From: Clostridiaceae bacterium
GTDB lineage: Bacteria > Bacillota_A > Clostridia > Clostridiales > Clostridiaceae
NCBI GenBank assembly: GCA_029256485.1
Contig: JAQSXU010000086.1
Coordinates: 1-15,075, forward strand
Length of the DNA: 15,075 nucleotides
Direction: 5' to 3'
The notes below the pieces were generated by a model. That model saw only the letters and a list, made by a program, of their open reading frames with translations, made no database searches and was not told the DNA's origin. The position numbers were made by a program, and so were the translations under genes. Of the stretch, positions 6,552-12,513 are shown piece after piece; position 1 is the stretch's first letter, and every line of letters begins with the position of its first letter.

Positions 6552-6917
6552 CTATTTACATAACCCATCCCAATGTTCTTTGGCTTCACTTAATTCCATT
6601 AAAGCTGAAGATTTGTCTTTAGAAGTGATAGAAGCTTTAAGTCGAAAAATACTTACAGTTAAGGCATGCATTTCATCTCTTTCGCCACTAAATTGAATCC
6701 GTTTAATAACAGTTTTCCAGGCTGTTTCTAGTTTGCTCTCATTTTGTTCCGCTAATGTCCAGTCATCTGACATTATTGCTTTTGTGGTTGTTTCGATATG
6801 CTTTGGAACATTATCCCACTCTCCCCGAGGTTTTTTAAGAAATGTACCACTAAGCGCAATTATCATCGAAATTGCTATTATAGCTATAGGAGTAAATATA
6901 ACAAAGAATTTTCTCAT
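6552..6917 (-). CDS. DUF4363 family membrane-anchored protein
   Basis: A 121-residue protein with one N-terminal membrane helix (residues 4-24, FFVIFTPIAIIAISMIIAL) and an outside helical domain (KKPRGEWDNVPKHIETTTKAI; DWTLAEQNESKLETAWKTVIKRIQFS; HWDGLCK near the end). This matches DUF4363, a family usually encoded next to DUF421 genes in Bacillus and Clostridium. ATG 6917 is chosen because GGAGG lies 7 bases before it; earlier in-frame starts would be at or within 4 bases of that site. It follows the DUF421 gene by 64 bases on the same strand. Role unknown; a partner of the DUF421 protein is likely. Confidence 0.78.
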   Translation of the reverse strand: MRKFFVIFTPIAIIAISMIIALSGTFLKKPRGEWDNVPKHIETTTKAIMSDDWTLAEQNESKLETAWKTVIKRIQFSGERDEMHALTVSIFRLKASITSKDKSSALMELSEAKEHWDGLCK

Positions 6918-6981
6918 CATTATTCCTCCATTCATAATTCTTGTAGTATAATATGCTGACTATTTCATACAAATTTAAATG

Positions 6982-7710
6982 CTAATATGGCCCTTTAAAA
7001 TCTCCCACAACTATAGGCTTTTTTATCTTATCCTTGTATTTGTCTACGTATAAAGAACCTGAGGCCTCATAGGTCGCAAGAAATACTTCTGAAGGGTCCT
7101 TTACTCCAAATTTCTTAAGTTCAGACATTAACCAATAACGATCACGATTTATTTGTTTTAAATTTAGATCTACTACTATGCCATCATAAATTAATTCTAT
7201 TCCTAATCCTGTTTTAGGCACAGGAATGTTCATATTTTTAGGTGTAACCGGTTGTAGCTCGGGTTTTTTTAAGACAGAAAGCTCACCATTTGGTTCTAAG
7301 ACTGCAAAGTGAACTTCACTTAAATCAAATATATCTTTACTTCTCAATTGCTGAAGTAAGTTTGTGGCATTATATCTTAATTTACGCATATTATCTTCTA
7401 AAATAATACCATTCATTATTATTATTGTTGGTTCTCCTTCTATACATTTTGCAGCAAACTTTGATTTAGTTGTCAGCAAATCAACAGCTAAGCCAGCTGC
7501 CGTCCAAGTAGTCAACGCAACCCAATGCGGCCACATTCTACTCGATAAATCTGTTGATAAAGAAGCAGCCATTGATCCAATAGTAATTCCTAGCACATAA
7601 TCAAAAAGAGTAAGCTGGCTTATTTGCTTTTTACCTAAAAAACGTGCATATATTAATAATAAAAAAAAAGCAATAATCGATCTTATAAATGCTACAAGTC
7701 CTTCGTTCAT
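6982..7710 (-). CDS. DUF421 membrane protein (YetF/YdfS type) without DUF1657 tail
   Basis: A 242-residue protein of the YetF/DUF421 family: membrane helices at about residues 7-75 with LIYARFLGKKQISQLTLFDYV, then two cytoplasmic folds (RYNATNLLQQLRSKDIFDLSEVHFAVLEPNGELSVL; YWLMSELKKFGVKDPSEVFLATYEASGSLYVDKYKD). It ends about 50 residues before the DUF421 gene at 3777 would, because the DUF1657-like tail is absent. ATG 7710 is chosen because AGGAG lies 8 bases before it; a start two codons earlier leaves only 2 bases. It pairs with DUF4363 and faces the spoVA operon. The 200 bases before it (7711-7917) are AT-rich without a visible gene. Confidence 0.88.
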   Translation of the reverse strand: MNEGLVAFIRSIIAFFLLLIYARFLGKKQISQLTLFDYVLGITIGSMAASLSTDLSSRMWPHWVALTTWTAAGLAVDLLTTKSKFAAKCIEGEPTIIIMNGIILEDNMRKLRYNATNLLQQLRSKDIFDLSEVHFAVLEPNGELSVLKKPELQPVTPKNMNIPVPKTGLGIELIYDGIVVDLNLKQINRDRYWLMSELKKFGVKDPSEVFLATYEASGSLYVDKYKDKIKKPIVVGDFKGPY

Positions 7711-7917
7711 TAACATTACTCCTATCTATTATCTTAGTTTTTATGAGTTTAAAAGTAATTTATTTATCTAACATATAAATAGGATAACTCATATATAAAT
7801 TAATTATTCTAATGTATTTACTATTTTTTATTTTCATATAGCGCCTTTTTAAGCAACTCACTAAAACAATTTTTTTATAATATAATATAATAAAAATAAT
7901 TCTGGATATTATATAAT

Positions 7918-8143
7918 TATTGTTGATGACATTATGGAACAGAAGAACTTGCTTATTTGAAAATTGTTGGTGCAATTGTGCATCAATTGGTACAAGGCGC
8001 AAGTGTTAAAGAAATCAAAGCTGCTGGCTTAGATGCTTACTATGCAGATCAGATTAAGCAATATATCCAGTGAGTGCTTCTGGAGTTCCATTTACAGCAG
8101 CCTCATTTATTTGTAATGCCAAAGACTGATTTAAGCAAATAAT
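7918..8143 (+). pseudogene. Decayed second copy of the cotJC-type gene
   Basis: The frame from about 7936 reads GTEELAYLKIVGAIVHQLVQ, then EIKAAGLDAYYADQIKQYIQ and a stop (TGA), clearly the middle of a CotJC/manganese-catalase protein. After a frameshift comes ASGVPFTAA, then a jump directly to the C-terminal QPHLFVMPKTDL. The frame is also broken near 7930 before GTEE. The missing part equals 209 bases in the copy at 1-265 and lies between two ATTTACAGC repeats (4-12 and 213-221 there), so a deletion between short direct repeats is the likely cause. From 8090 to 8175 it matches 213-298 with two mismatches. Confidence 0.88.
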
Positions 8144-8157
8144 TAGGGACGGTTAAC
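8141..8157 (+). repeat. REP-like element copy 2 (core GGGACGGTTAA)
   Basis: Same 17 bases as copy 1, at the end of the decayed cotJC copy. It came with the duplicated segment, so copies 1 and 2 are not independent insertions. Confidence 0.6.
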
Positions 8158-8230
8158 AAAATTTTATCATTATCAACTCTTATTTAATTTTTATATAACT
8201 TAAGCAGTAACGCTTGACTATGTCAAAAAA
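8158..8230 (+). repeat. AT-rich tail repeat, copy 2
   Basis: Matches the stretch after the first cotJC copy: near-identical to 8175, then similar (ATAACTTAAG; TTGACTATGTCAAAA). The end TTGAC-TAT-GTCAA is a small perfect inverted repeat. Confidence 0.5.
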
Positions 8231-8281
8231 GAGGCTGCCTCAAAATGATTTAAAAATCATCATCCTGGGACATAGCCTCTT
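8229..8281. repeat. Inverted repeat resembling joined IS ends; possible terminator
   Basis: AAGAGGCT (8229-8236) pairs with AGCCTCTT (8274-8281), and an inner ATGATTT/AAATCAT stem (8245-8260) lies between. Both outer arms continue like insertion-sequence terminal repeats: GAGGCTGCCTCAAAATGAT on one side and, reversed, GAGGCTATGTCCCAGGATG on the other. This is the style of IS1182-like ends. No transposase is present, so it could be a miniature or collapsed element. Lying after the stop of the L,D-transpeptidase gene, with T's on the reverse side, it may also end that transcript. Confidence 0.5.
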
Positions 8282-8351
8282 ATCATTTTTTACCTTTGTC
8301 ATATTATAAATGAGCTCTTGTTTGATTTATGATAATAAGTATCTATTTTAT

Positions 8352-9050
8352 TTAGTCAAAAGGTATCATTTGTAATGCATTATAAAATTCTTTGTCAAGA
8401 TAATGAGTGAATTTCAATTTATTATCTTTTTTAAATTTAATTACTGATTTTTTCATACTCTCTCCATAAATTCCATCAAGTTTTCCCGAATAATATCCTC
8501 TATCACTCAATCTTCTTTGGACTTCAAACACGTCGCCTCCTTTATCTCCTGGTGCTAATGTCCTAAAAACGTTGCTATGAAGCCCATAAGGTCCTCCATA
8601 AATTACCACCTCTGTTCCACAGTTAACGAGTCCATATAATTCTTCTATATCAGAATTAAACATCCTAATACATCCAAGCGAATCGGGATTATTAATAGTT
8701 AACGGTTTATTAGTGCCATGGATGCCATATGTGCCCCAAGGAACACCTAGCTGCATCCATCTGGTTCCAAAGCCAGCTCCCCAATTTTCAGCCTTTGAAA
8801 CAATCCTCCATGTTCCAAATGGTGATGGAGTAGATGGCTTGCCTCCTGCTATAGGATATACTTTTACAACTTTATTAGTGCTCTTATCTATTAAATATAG
8901 ATCAAATTCAGAGATATCTATTAAAATATTATATTTATTTTTGACTTCTGCTTTTTCTTCAATACTAATTGCATATGCCTTCGTTCCATTGATAAAAAAC
9001 AATATAAAAACAAGTAATATTGCTCTAAAAAAAAACCTATGTAGTTTCAT
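8352..9050 (-). CDS. Secreted L,D-transpeptidase (YkuD) with peptidoglycan-binding domain
   Basis: A 232-residue protein that forms 3-3 cross-links in peptidoglycan outside the membrane. A signal peptide or anchor spans residues 5-27 (FFFRAILLVFILFFINGTKAYA). The YkuD domain (about 41-151) carries GIHGTNKP with His111 and SLGCIRM with catalytic Cys127, the family signature. A C-terminal PG_binding_1 domain (about 166-215) reads GDKGGDVFEVQRRLSDRGYY then LDGIYGESMKKSVIKFK. ATG 9050 has AAAGGAG 7 bases upstream; an earlier TTG at 9071 would have none. A possible 8-codon mini-ORF (9106-9080) with its own GGAG lies just before it. In a spore former, a role in cortex or vegetative wall is possible. 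Confidence 0.9.
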   Translation of the reverse strand: MKLHRFFFRAILLVFILFFINGTKAYAISIEEKAEVKNKYNILIDISEFDLYLIDKSTNKVVKVYPIAGGKPSTPSPFGTWRIVSKAENWGAGFGTRWMQLGVPWGTYGIHGTNKPLTINNPDSLGCIRMFNSDIEELYGLVNCGTEVVIYGGPYGLHSNVFRTLAPGDKGGDVFEVQRRLSDRGYYSGKLDGIYGESMKKSVIKFKKDNKLKFTHYLDKEFYNALQMIPFD

Positions 9051-9139
9051 ATCAGTACTCCTTTTGCTCAATAATAGTTTTAAATATTTATAATCATATT
9101 TTTCATAATTATTTTCTCCAGTGTTTCTTAATTCATGCT

Positions 9140-9200
9140 AACAAGTTTTTATCATTATTGACTCCAATTTAATTGATTAGTATACTTTGACAATGCTAAA
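9140..9200 (+). repeat. AT-rich tail repeat, copy 3 (diverged)
   Basis: Reads GCTAACAAGTTTTTATCATT and ends TATACTTTGACAATG, resembling the tails at 281-352 and 8158-8230. No GGGACGG core precedes it. Similarity judged by eye in AT-rich DNA, so moderate. Confidence 0.35.
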
Positions 9201-9231
9201 AACGTCTGTACATAACAAATACAGACGTTTT
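9199..9231 (-). terminator. Hairpin terminator after the transposase gene
   Basis: AAAACGTCTGTA (9199-9210) pairs perfectly with TACAGACGTTTT (9220-9231) around a 9-base loop, with A's on one side and T's on the other, so it can work in both directions. It lies about 150 bases after the transposase stop (9381). The bases 9234-9380 show nothing else. Confidence 0.75.
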
Positions 9232-9380
9232 TTAAATCTACTAATCTATCTTTCTTTGATTTACTAACTGTGTTTTAAACTAAATTATAAACAAAATTAT
9301 ATTGGTTGTCCTCTTTTATTGGTTAAAATAAATATAATACTTTACTCAAACCATTTGTTTTTCAAAAATATGTAAATTTT

Positions 9381-10295
9381 TTACGCTAAACTTTCATTTA
9401 AAAAGTCTTTTATCAAACTATTATACTTTCCTTTTTTCATTACCAAATCTGCTCCAAGACTACATAATGATGATACTCTTGACTGTGTTATATTACCTAT
9501 AATCTCACATATTTTATTATATTTATAATCACATAAATTTCTCATTAATAAAATAAATATTGCCCTATTTTCTGTAGCTTTCCTATTATTTTTTAATTTT
9601 AAAATACTAGAAGATATACTATATTTTTTCTCTAAAAAGCTAATTATATTTTCTACGGTGAAAGACCTTGTTATTACTTTTCTTCCGCTTACATATTTAG
9701 TTCCTTCAAATTTAAATTCAATATCACAGCTTATATTATTATCAGTGCATCTTTTAATAAATGCCAAATATCTTGATTTAGCGCTGGCCTCATCTTGGCT
9801 GAACTGGCTCATTATAAAATTCTTATCAATTAAATTAAATTTATCATCATTTATTCCTAAGTACGCTCCAAGACTTGAAAATTCGTACTTTTCTACACTT
9901 TTCTTATATTTTTTCATTGACAATGGATTAGCATGAATATATCCAGAAAGTTGAATTAAATAAGAACTTTCATCTACTATTTTGCTTTTAAACCTATCTT
10001 GAAACAAATGGCCATGTCTTTTATACTTTTTGTTATAATAACGAGCATATTTTAGATTTATTCCATGAAAAACCTTTGAAATGTCAGCACCATTAGCATC
10101 AATTAAAATATGATTATGGCTGTTCATTAAACAGTATGCATAAATTTTATATGAAAAGACAGTTTGGTATTCCTTTAATAACGTAAGATATTTAATTTTA
10201 TCAGCCCTGTCCCTGTATAAACTTACCTCACTTATACTTCTGCACATAATGTGAAATACTGAATCAGAATTCTTTATTCTTGCTATTCTTGGCAA
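9381..10295 (-). CDS. Y1 (HUH) transposase, REP-associated (RAYT-like)
   Basis: A 304-residue single-strand DNA transposase of the IS200/REP-associated type. Starting at TTG it reads MPRIARIKNSDSVFHIMCRS, the usual N-terminus. The metal-binding motif is YCLMNSHNHILI (His60, His62), then YARYYNKKYKRHGHLFQDRF and the helix SSYLIQLSGYIHANP, whose Tyr119 is the likely nucleophile. A C-terminal DnaA-like helix-turn-helix region (about 213-288, ending SRVSSLCSLGADLV) is typical of clostridial members. GGAGG lies 8 bases before this TTG and overlaps the farther in-frame TTG (10310). No flanking IS200 ends are seen, which fits a domesticated RAYT rather than a free IS. The frame looks intact. Confidence 0.88.
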   Translation of the reverse strand: MPRIARIKNSDSVFHIMCRSISEVSLYRDRADKIKYLTLLKEYQTVFSYKIYAYCLMNSHNHILIDANGADISKVFHGINLKYARYYNKKYKRHGHLFQDRFKSKIVDESSYLIQLSGYIHANPLSMKKYKKSVEKYEFSSLGAYLGINDDKFNLIDKNFIMSQFSQDEASAKSRYLAFIKRCTDNNISCDIEFKFEGTKYVSGRKVITRSFTVENIISFLEKKYSISSSILKLKNNRKATENRAIFILLMRNLCDYKYNKICEIIGNITQSRVSSLCSLGADLVMKKGKYNSLIKDFLNESLA

Positions 10296-10381
10296 TGTAA
10301 TAACCTCCAATATAATTTGATTATATGGATATTATTGCCACCAAGTTGTTTTATATTCCTTTATTATTAAATACACCTTTT

Positions 10382-10522
10382 TTATTGTCTTGAATTTTTA
10401 TTTATATATATATTTAATGCCTGAACTCCCTTAAAACAAACTGCAACAACAGATAAATATGCAAACATTCTTATTACGGTCTCCATTAAATTAATAGCAC
10501 TTAAATTCGCAATATTAACCAT
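10382..10522 (-). CDS. Small membrane peptide (46 aa)
   Basis: A 46-codon gene beginning MVNIANLSAINLMETVIRMF. AAGGAGG lies 7 bases before the ATG, one of the best ribosome sites in the window. A single hydrophobic helix (about residues 10-36, with one Glu and one Arg) ends in a polar, basic tail (NIYINKNSRQ). I recognise no family. Small hydrophobic peptides with basic tails include type I toxins and small membrane regulators, but no antisense RNA is evident. It lies upstream of the transposase on the same strand with an 86-base gap. Confidence 0.55.
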   Translation of the reverse strand: MVNIANLSAINLMETVIRMFAYLSVVAVCFKGVQALNIYINKNSRQ

Positions 10523-10646
10523 AGTTAAACCTCCTTAGCATTTTTACTATTATATATTTTATCATATGATTCTTTATTTTGTATAAAAACTAAAGATTTT
10601 TTATATTTTAATCCAAAATTAAAACATTAAACGAATAAAATTTATA

Positions 10647-10659
10647 TTAACCGTCCCTA
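10647..10659 (-). repeat. REP-like element copy 3 (core GGGACGGTTAA, reverse)
   Basis: TTAACCGTCCCTA on the forward strand, i.e. TAGGGACGGTTAA reversed. It lies in the rubrerythrin upstream region and, unlike the other copies, not next to a stop codon. The rest of 10523-10700 is AT-rich without a visible gene. Confidence 0.6.
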
Positions 10660-10707
10660 TATTTTATATCATATTCAATACTAAAGAAAACTAATTAATA
10701 ATTATTA

Positions 10708-10745
10708 TTGTTTATTTTTCATTTTAGTGATATAATCTAATTATA
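10708..10745 (+). promoter_or_regulatory. SigA-type promoter of rubrerythrin with overlapping inverted repeat
   Basis: TTGTTT (10708-10713), a 17-base spacer and TATAAT (10731-10736) with an extended TGn form a strong vegetative promoter 50 bases before the start codon. TATAAT-CTA-ATTATA (10731-10745) is a perfect inverted repeat over the -10. It resembles a PerR box (TTATAATnATTATAA) but has three bases between the halves instead of one, so control by PerR is only a possibility. Confidence 0.65.
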
Positions 10746-10785
10746 CTTAAAAGTCAAATTTTTAAATTTTAAGGAGGTTTTATAT

Positions 10786-11370
10786 ATGAAAACTTTGAAA
10801 GGAACAAAAACAGCAGAAAATCTATTAAAAGCATTTGCTGGTGAGTCTCAAGCCAGAAACAGGTATACATACTATGCTTCCCAGGCTAAAAAAGAAGGTT
10901 ATATTCAAATCTCTAATATCTTTACTGAAACAGCTGATAATGAAAAAGAGCATGCAAAAAGATTTTTTAAATTATTAAATGAAAGTATGAACGGAGAAGC
11001 TGTTGAAATTAATGCTTCTTATCCAGTTGCACTTGGTGATACTAAGTGGAATCTAGAAGCTGCAGCTAAGGGAGAAAATGAAGAATGGACAAGCCTTTAC
11101 CCTACATTTGCTGATGTTGCAGATAAAGAAGGTTTCCCAATAGTTGCTGCCGTTTTTAGAAATATTGCTAAAGTAGAGGCAAAGCATGAAGCAAGATATA
11201 ATAAACTTAAAAATAATATAGAAACAAACTCTGTATTTACAAAAGAATCTCCAGTTCTTTGGAAGTGCTCAAATTGTGGATATATCTACGAAGGAACTAC
11301 ACCACCAAAAGAATGCCCAGCATGTGCACATCCTCAGTCATATTTTGAAGTATTTGTTGAAAACTATTAA
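10786..11370 (+). CDS. rbr: Rubrerythrin
   Basis: A 194-residue cytoplasmic non-haem iron protein that reduces hydrogen peroxide in anaerobes. The N-terminal ferritin-like di-iron domain (residues 1-145) contains the metal-binding helices FAGESQARNRY (Glu20), DNEKEHAKRF (Glu53, His56), EAAAKGENEEW and KVEAKHEARY. The C-terminal rubredoxin-like domain has CSNCGYIYEG and CPACAHP (Cys161, 164, 177, 180) for the Fe(Cys)4 site. Length and domain order are those of classical rubrerythrin. The ribosome site AAGGAGG lies 8 bases before the ATG. It is transcribed alone, between a strong promoter and a long hairpin. Confidence 0.97.
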   Translation: MKTLKGTKTAENLLKAFAGESQARNRYTYYASQAKKEGYIQISNIFTETADNEKEHAKRFFKLLNESMNGEAVEINASYPVALGDTKWNLEAAAKGENEEWTSLYPTFADVADKEGFPIVAAVFRNIAKVEAKHEARYNKLKNNIETNSVFTKESPVLWKCSNCGYIYEGTTPPKECPACAHPQSYFEVFVENY

Positions 11371-11372
11371 TT

Positions 11373-11427
11373 ATTAAAATAGTGACGGAATTAGTATATA
11401 TAATACTAATTCCGTCACTATTTTAAT
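11373..11427. terminator. Long bidirectional terminator hairpin after rubrerythrin
   Basis: A perfect 25-base stem (11373-11397 with 11403-11427) and 5-base loop, rich in A's and T's at the base so it can end transcripts from rubrerythrin and from the convergent DUF441 gene. The arm contains AGTGACGGAATTAG, close to the REP-like AGGGACGGTTAATTAG 45 bases further on. Confidence 0.85.
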
Positions 11428-11471
11428 TATGTTCATTTAACAATTTTACAAAATAAAATATAACTTTCTAA

Positions 11472-11483
11472 TTAACCGTCCCT
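11472..11483 (-). repeat. REP-like element copy 4 (core GGGACGGTTAA, reverse)
   Basis: On the reverse strand GAGGGACGGTTAATTAG begins one base after the DUF441 stop codon. It shares the extension TTAATTAGAAA with copy 5. Confidence 0.6.
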
Positions 11484-11484
11484 C

Positions 11485-11940
11485 TTATATTATCCTCTCC
11501 AAAAGTTTAACTACTAGGTAAGCTATGCCGGATGCAATTAACGGTCCTACAGGAACACCTGATAGAAAAGTAATCCCAACAATTGATCCAGTTACTACTC
11601 CACCCATAACCGATGTATTTCCATTTAAAAACTTAACGCCCTTTGAAGCAATAACTACCACAAGTATCCCGCTAATTAGTGATACAATACCATTTATATT
11701 TATCAAATTTTTTAAATTCATAACCGAAGACTGGCTTTCTTTATCAATAATAGGGACAAGTGTCCATATCATTAAAAACATCATGCCTAAGTCAAGAAAA
11801 TATTTTCTTGAAAACTTTATTATATTGTTGTTGTTTATTATTGAAAATAAAAGAACTATTGCAGCTGCTACAATCATAGATTTATTTTTAGCAAATATAG
11901 ATGCAACTATTAGTACAATGAGGATAATTTTATCAATCAT
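11485..11940 (-). CDS. DUF441 (UPF0756) membrane protein
   Basis: A 151-residue very hydrophobic protein with about four or five membrane helices. The pattern KIILIVLIVASIFAKNKSMI at the start, FLDLGMMFLMIWTLVPI in the middle and GGVVTGSIVGITFLSGVPVGPLIASG near the end is that of DUF441/UPF0756 (YtwI-like), whose members have about this length. The function of the family is unknown. The ATG has TAGGAG 8 bases upstream. It is the last gene of a reverse series; the DUF2935-like gene ends 45 bases before its start. The stop is followed at once by a REP-like copy and then by the long shared hairpin. Confidence 0.85.
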   Translation of the reverse strand: MIDKIILIVLIVASIFAKNKSMIVAAAIVLLFSIINNNNIIKFSRKYFLDLGMMFLMIWTLVPIIDKESQSSVMNLKNLININGIVSLISGILVVVIASKGVKFLNGNTSVMGGVVTGSIVGITFLSGVPVGPLIASGIAYLVVKLLERII

Positions 11941-11985
11941 ATTTGTCTCTCCTAAATTGAACTTCCCAGTATCTATAATTTGGAT

Positions 11986-12405
11986 TTATAATTGAGAAAT
12001 TAAATTGGTAAAAAGTTCAAACATAAATCTTTGTTCATGTGTTATATGGTTCAGCAATACCTGCCATACTTTATCCTCTTTCCCGTACGACTTAACTTCT
12101 GGAAGTAATTTGAGAAACTTTTCATCATTACGTAAAAATTCATTTATTAATTTTTTGATTTCCATGTGTAAAGCTTGAATATTAAAATTGTGCTCATTGT
12201 TAAGTAAATTTACTTTTTCATTAAGAGCAGAAAACTCTTTGTTAATTTCATTTAAACCATTAATTATGTTCTTTGGTAAATTTTTATTAGTAAGCTTAGC
12301 CACGGTTTTAATGAATATAGGATGATCACTTGAAATGTCAGACCACAAAGACAGCTCTCTTAAAATACATTTGTAATTATTTGCATATGTGTAGCAATAA
12401 AACAA
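11986..12405 (-). CDS. Half-length DUF2935-like helical protein
   Basis: A 139-residue all-helical protein. The start CILRELSLWSDISSDHPIFIKT resembles the beginning of DUF2935 (a helical bundle whose N-terminal repeat has a W-x-x-I-x-x-x-H-x-x-F motif), and a second part reads LLNHITHEQRFMFELF. DUF2935 proteins normally have about twice this length, so it represents a single repeat. TTG at 12405 is chosen as start because GGAGG lies 8 bases before it; the in-frame ATG at 12456 has no ribosome site but would add 17 residues. No metal site is certain. Function unknown. Confidence 0.6.
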   Translation of the reverse strand: MFYCYTYANNYKCILRELSLWSDISSDHPIFIKTVAKLTNKNLPKNIINGLNEINKEFSALNEKVNLLNNEHNFNIQALHMEIKKLINEFLRNDEKFLKLLPEVKSYGKEDKVWQVLLNHITHEQRFMFELFTNLISQL

Positions 12406-12495
12406 AACAAAAACCTCCAAAGCATTATTATTATACATAATATGAAATGAAGGCATTATTGGTTCATATTTTTTTATTTAATTTAAAATTTCTAA

Positions 12496-12509
12496 TTAAC
12501 CGTCCCCTA
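12496..12509 (-). repeat. REP-like element copy 5 (core GGGACGGTTAA, reverse)
   Basis: On the reverse strand TAGGGGACGGTTAATTAG begins 4 bases after the stop codon of the CPBP protease gene. It has one extra G compared with the other copies. Confidence 0.6.
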
Positions 12510-12513
12510 CTTT

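Noticed and set aside
6936..6981. Forespore promoter between the DUF421 and DUF4363 genes (CATATTA, TATACTA on the reverse strand)
   Set aside because: No -35 match at the proper distance; the gap is short and both genes are likely on one transcript.
7760..8002. Open reverse frame of 80 codons
   Set aside because: It runs antisense across the clearly recognisable cotJC relic into AT-rich DNA; Ile/Tyr-rich low complexity and no ribosome site.
8713..9093. Open forward frame of 126 codons
   Set aside because: Antisense to the L,D-transpeptidase gene with its catalytic motif; no ribosome site.
9658..9936. Open forward frame of 92 codons
   Set aside because: Antisense to the transposase gene; hydrophobic low-complexity shadow.
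9197..10320. Complete IS200-type insertion sequence
   Set aside because: A hairpin exists only on the gene's 3' side and behaves like a terminator; no matching subterminal hairpin is seen upstream of the transposase.
11525..11995. Open forward frame of 156 codons
   Set aside because: Antisense to the DUF441 gene; composition (Thr/Ile/Pro) is that of a reversed membrane protein gene.
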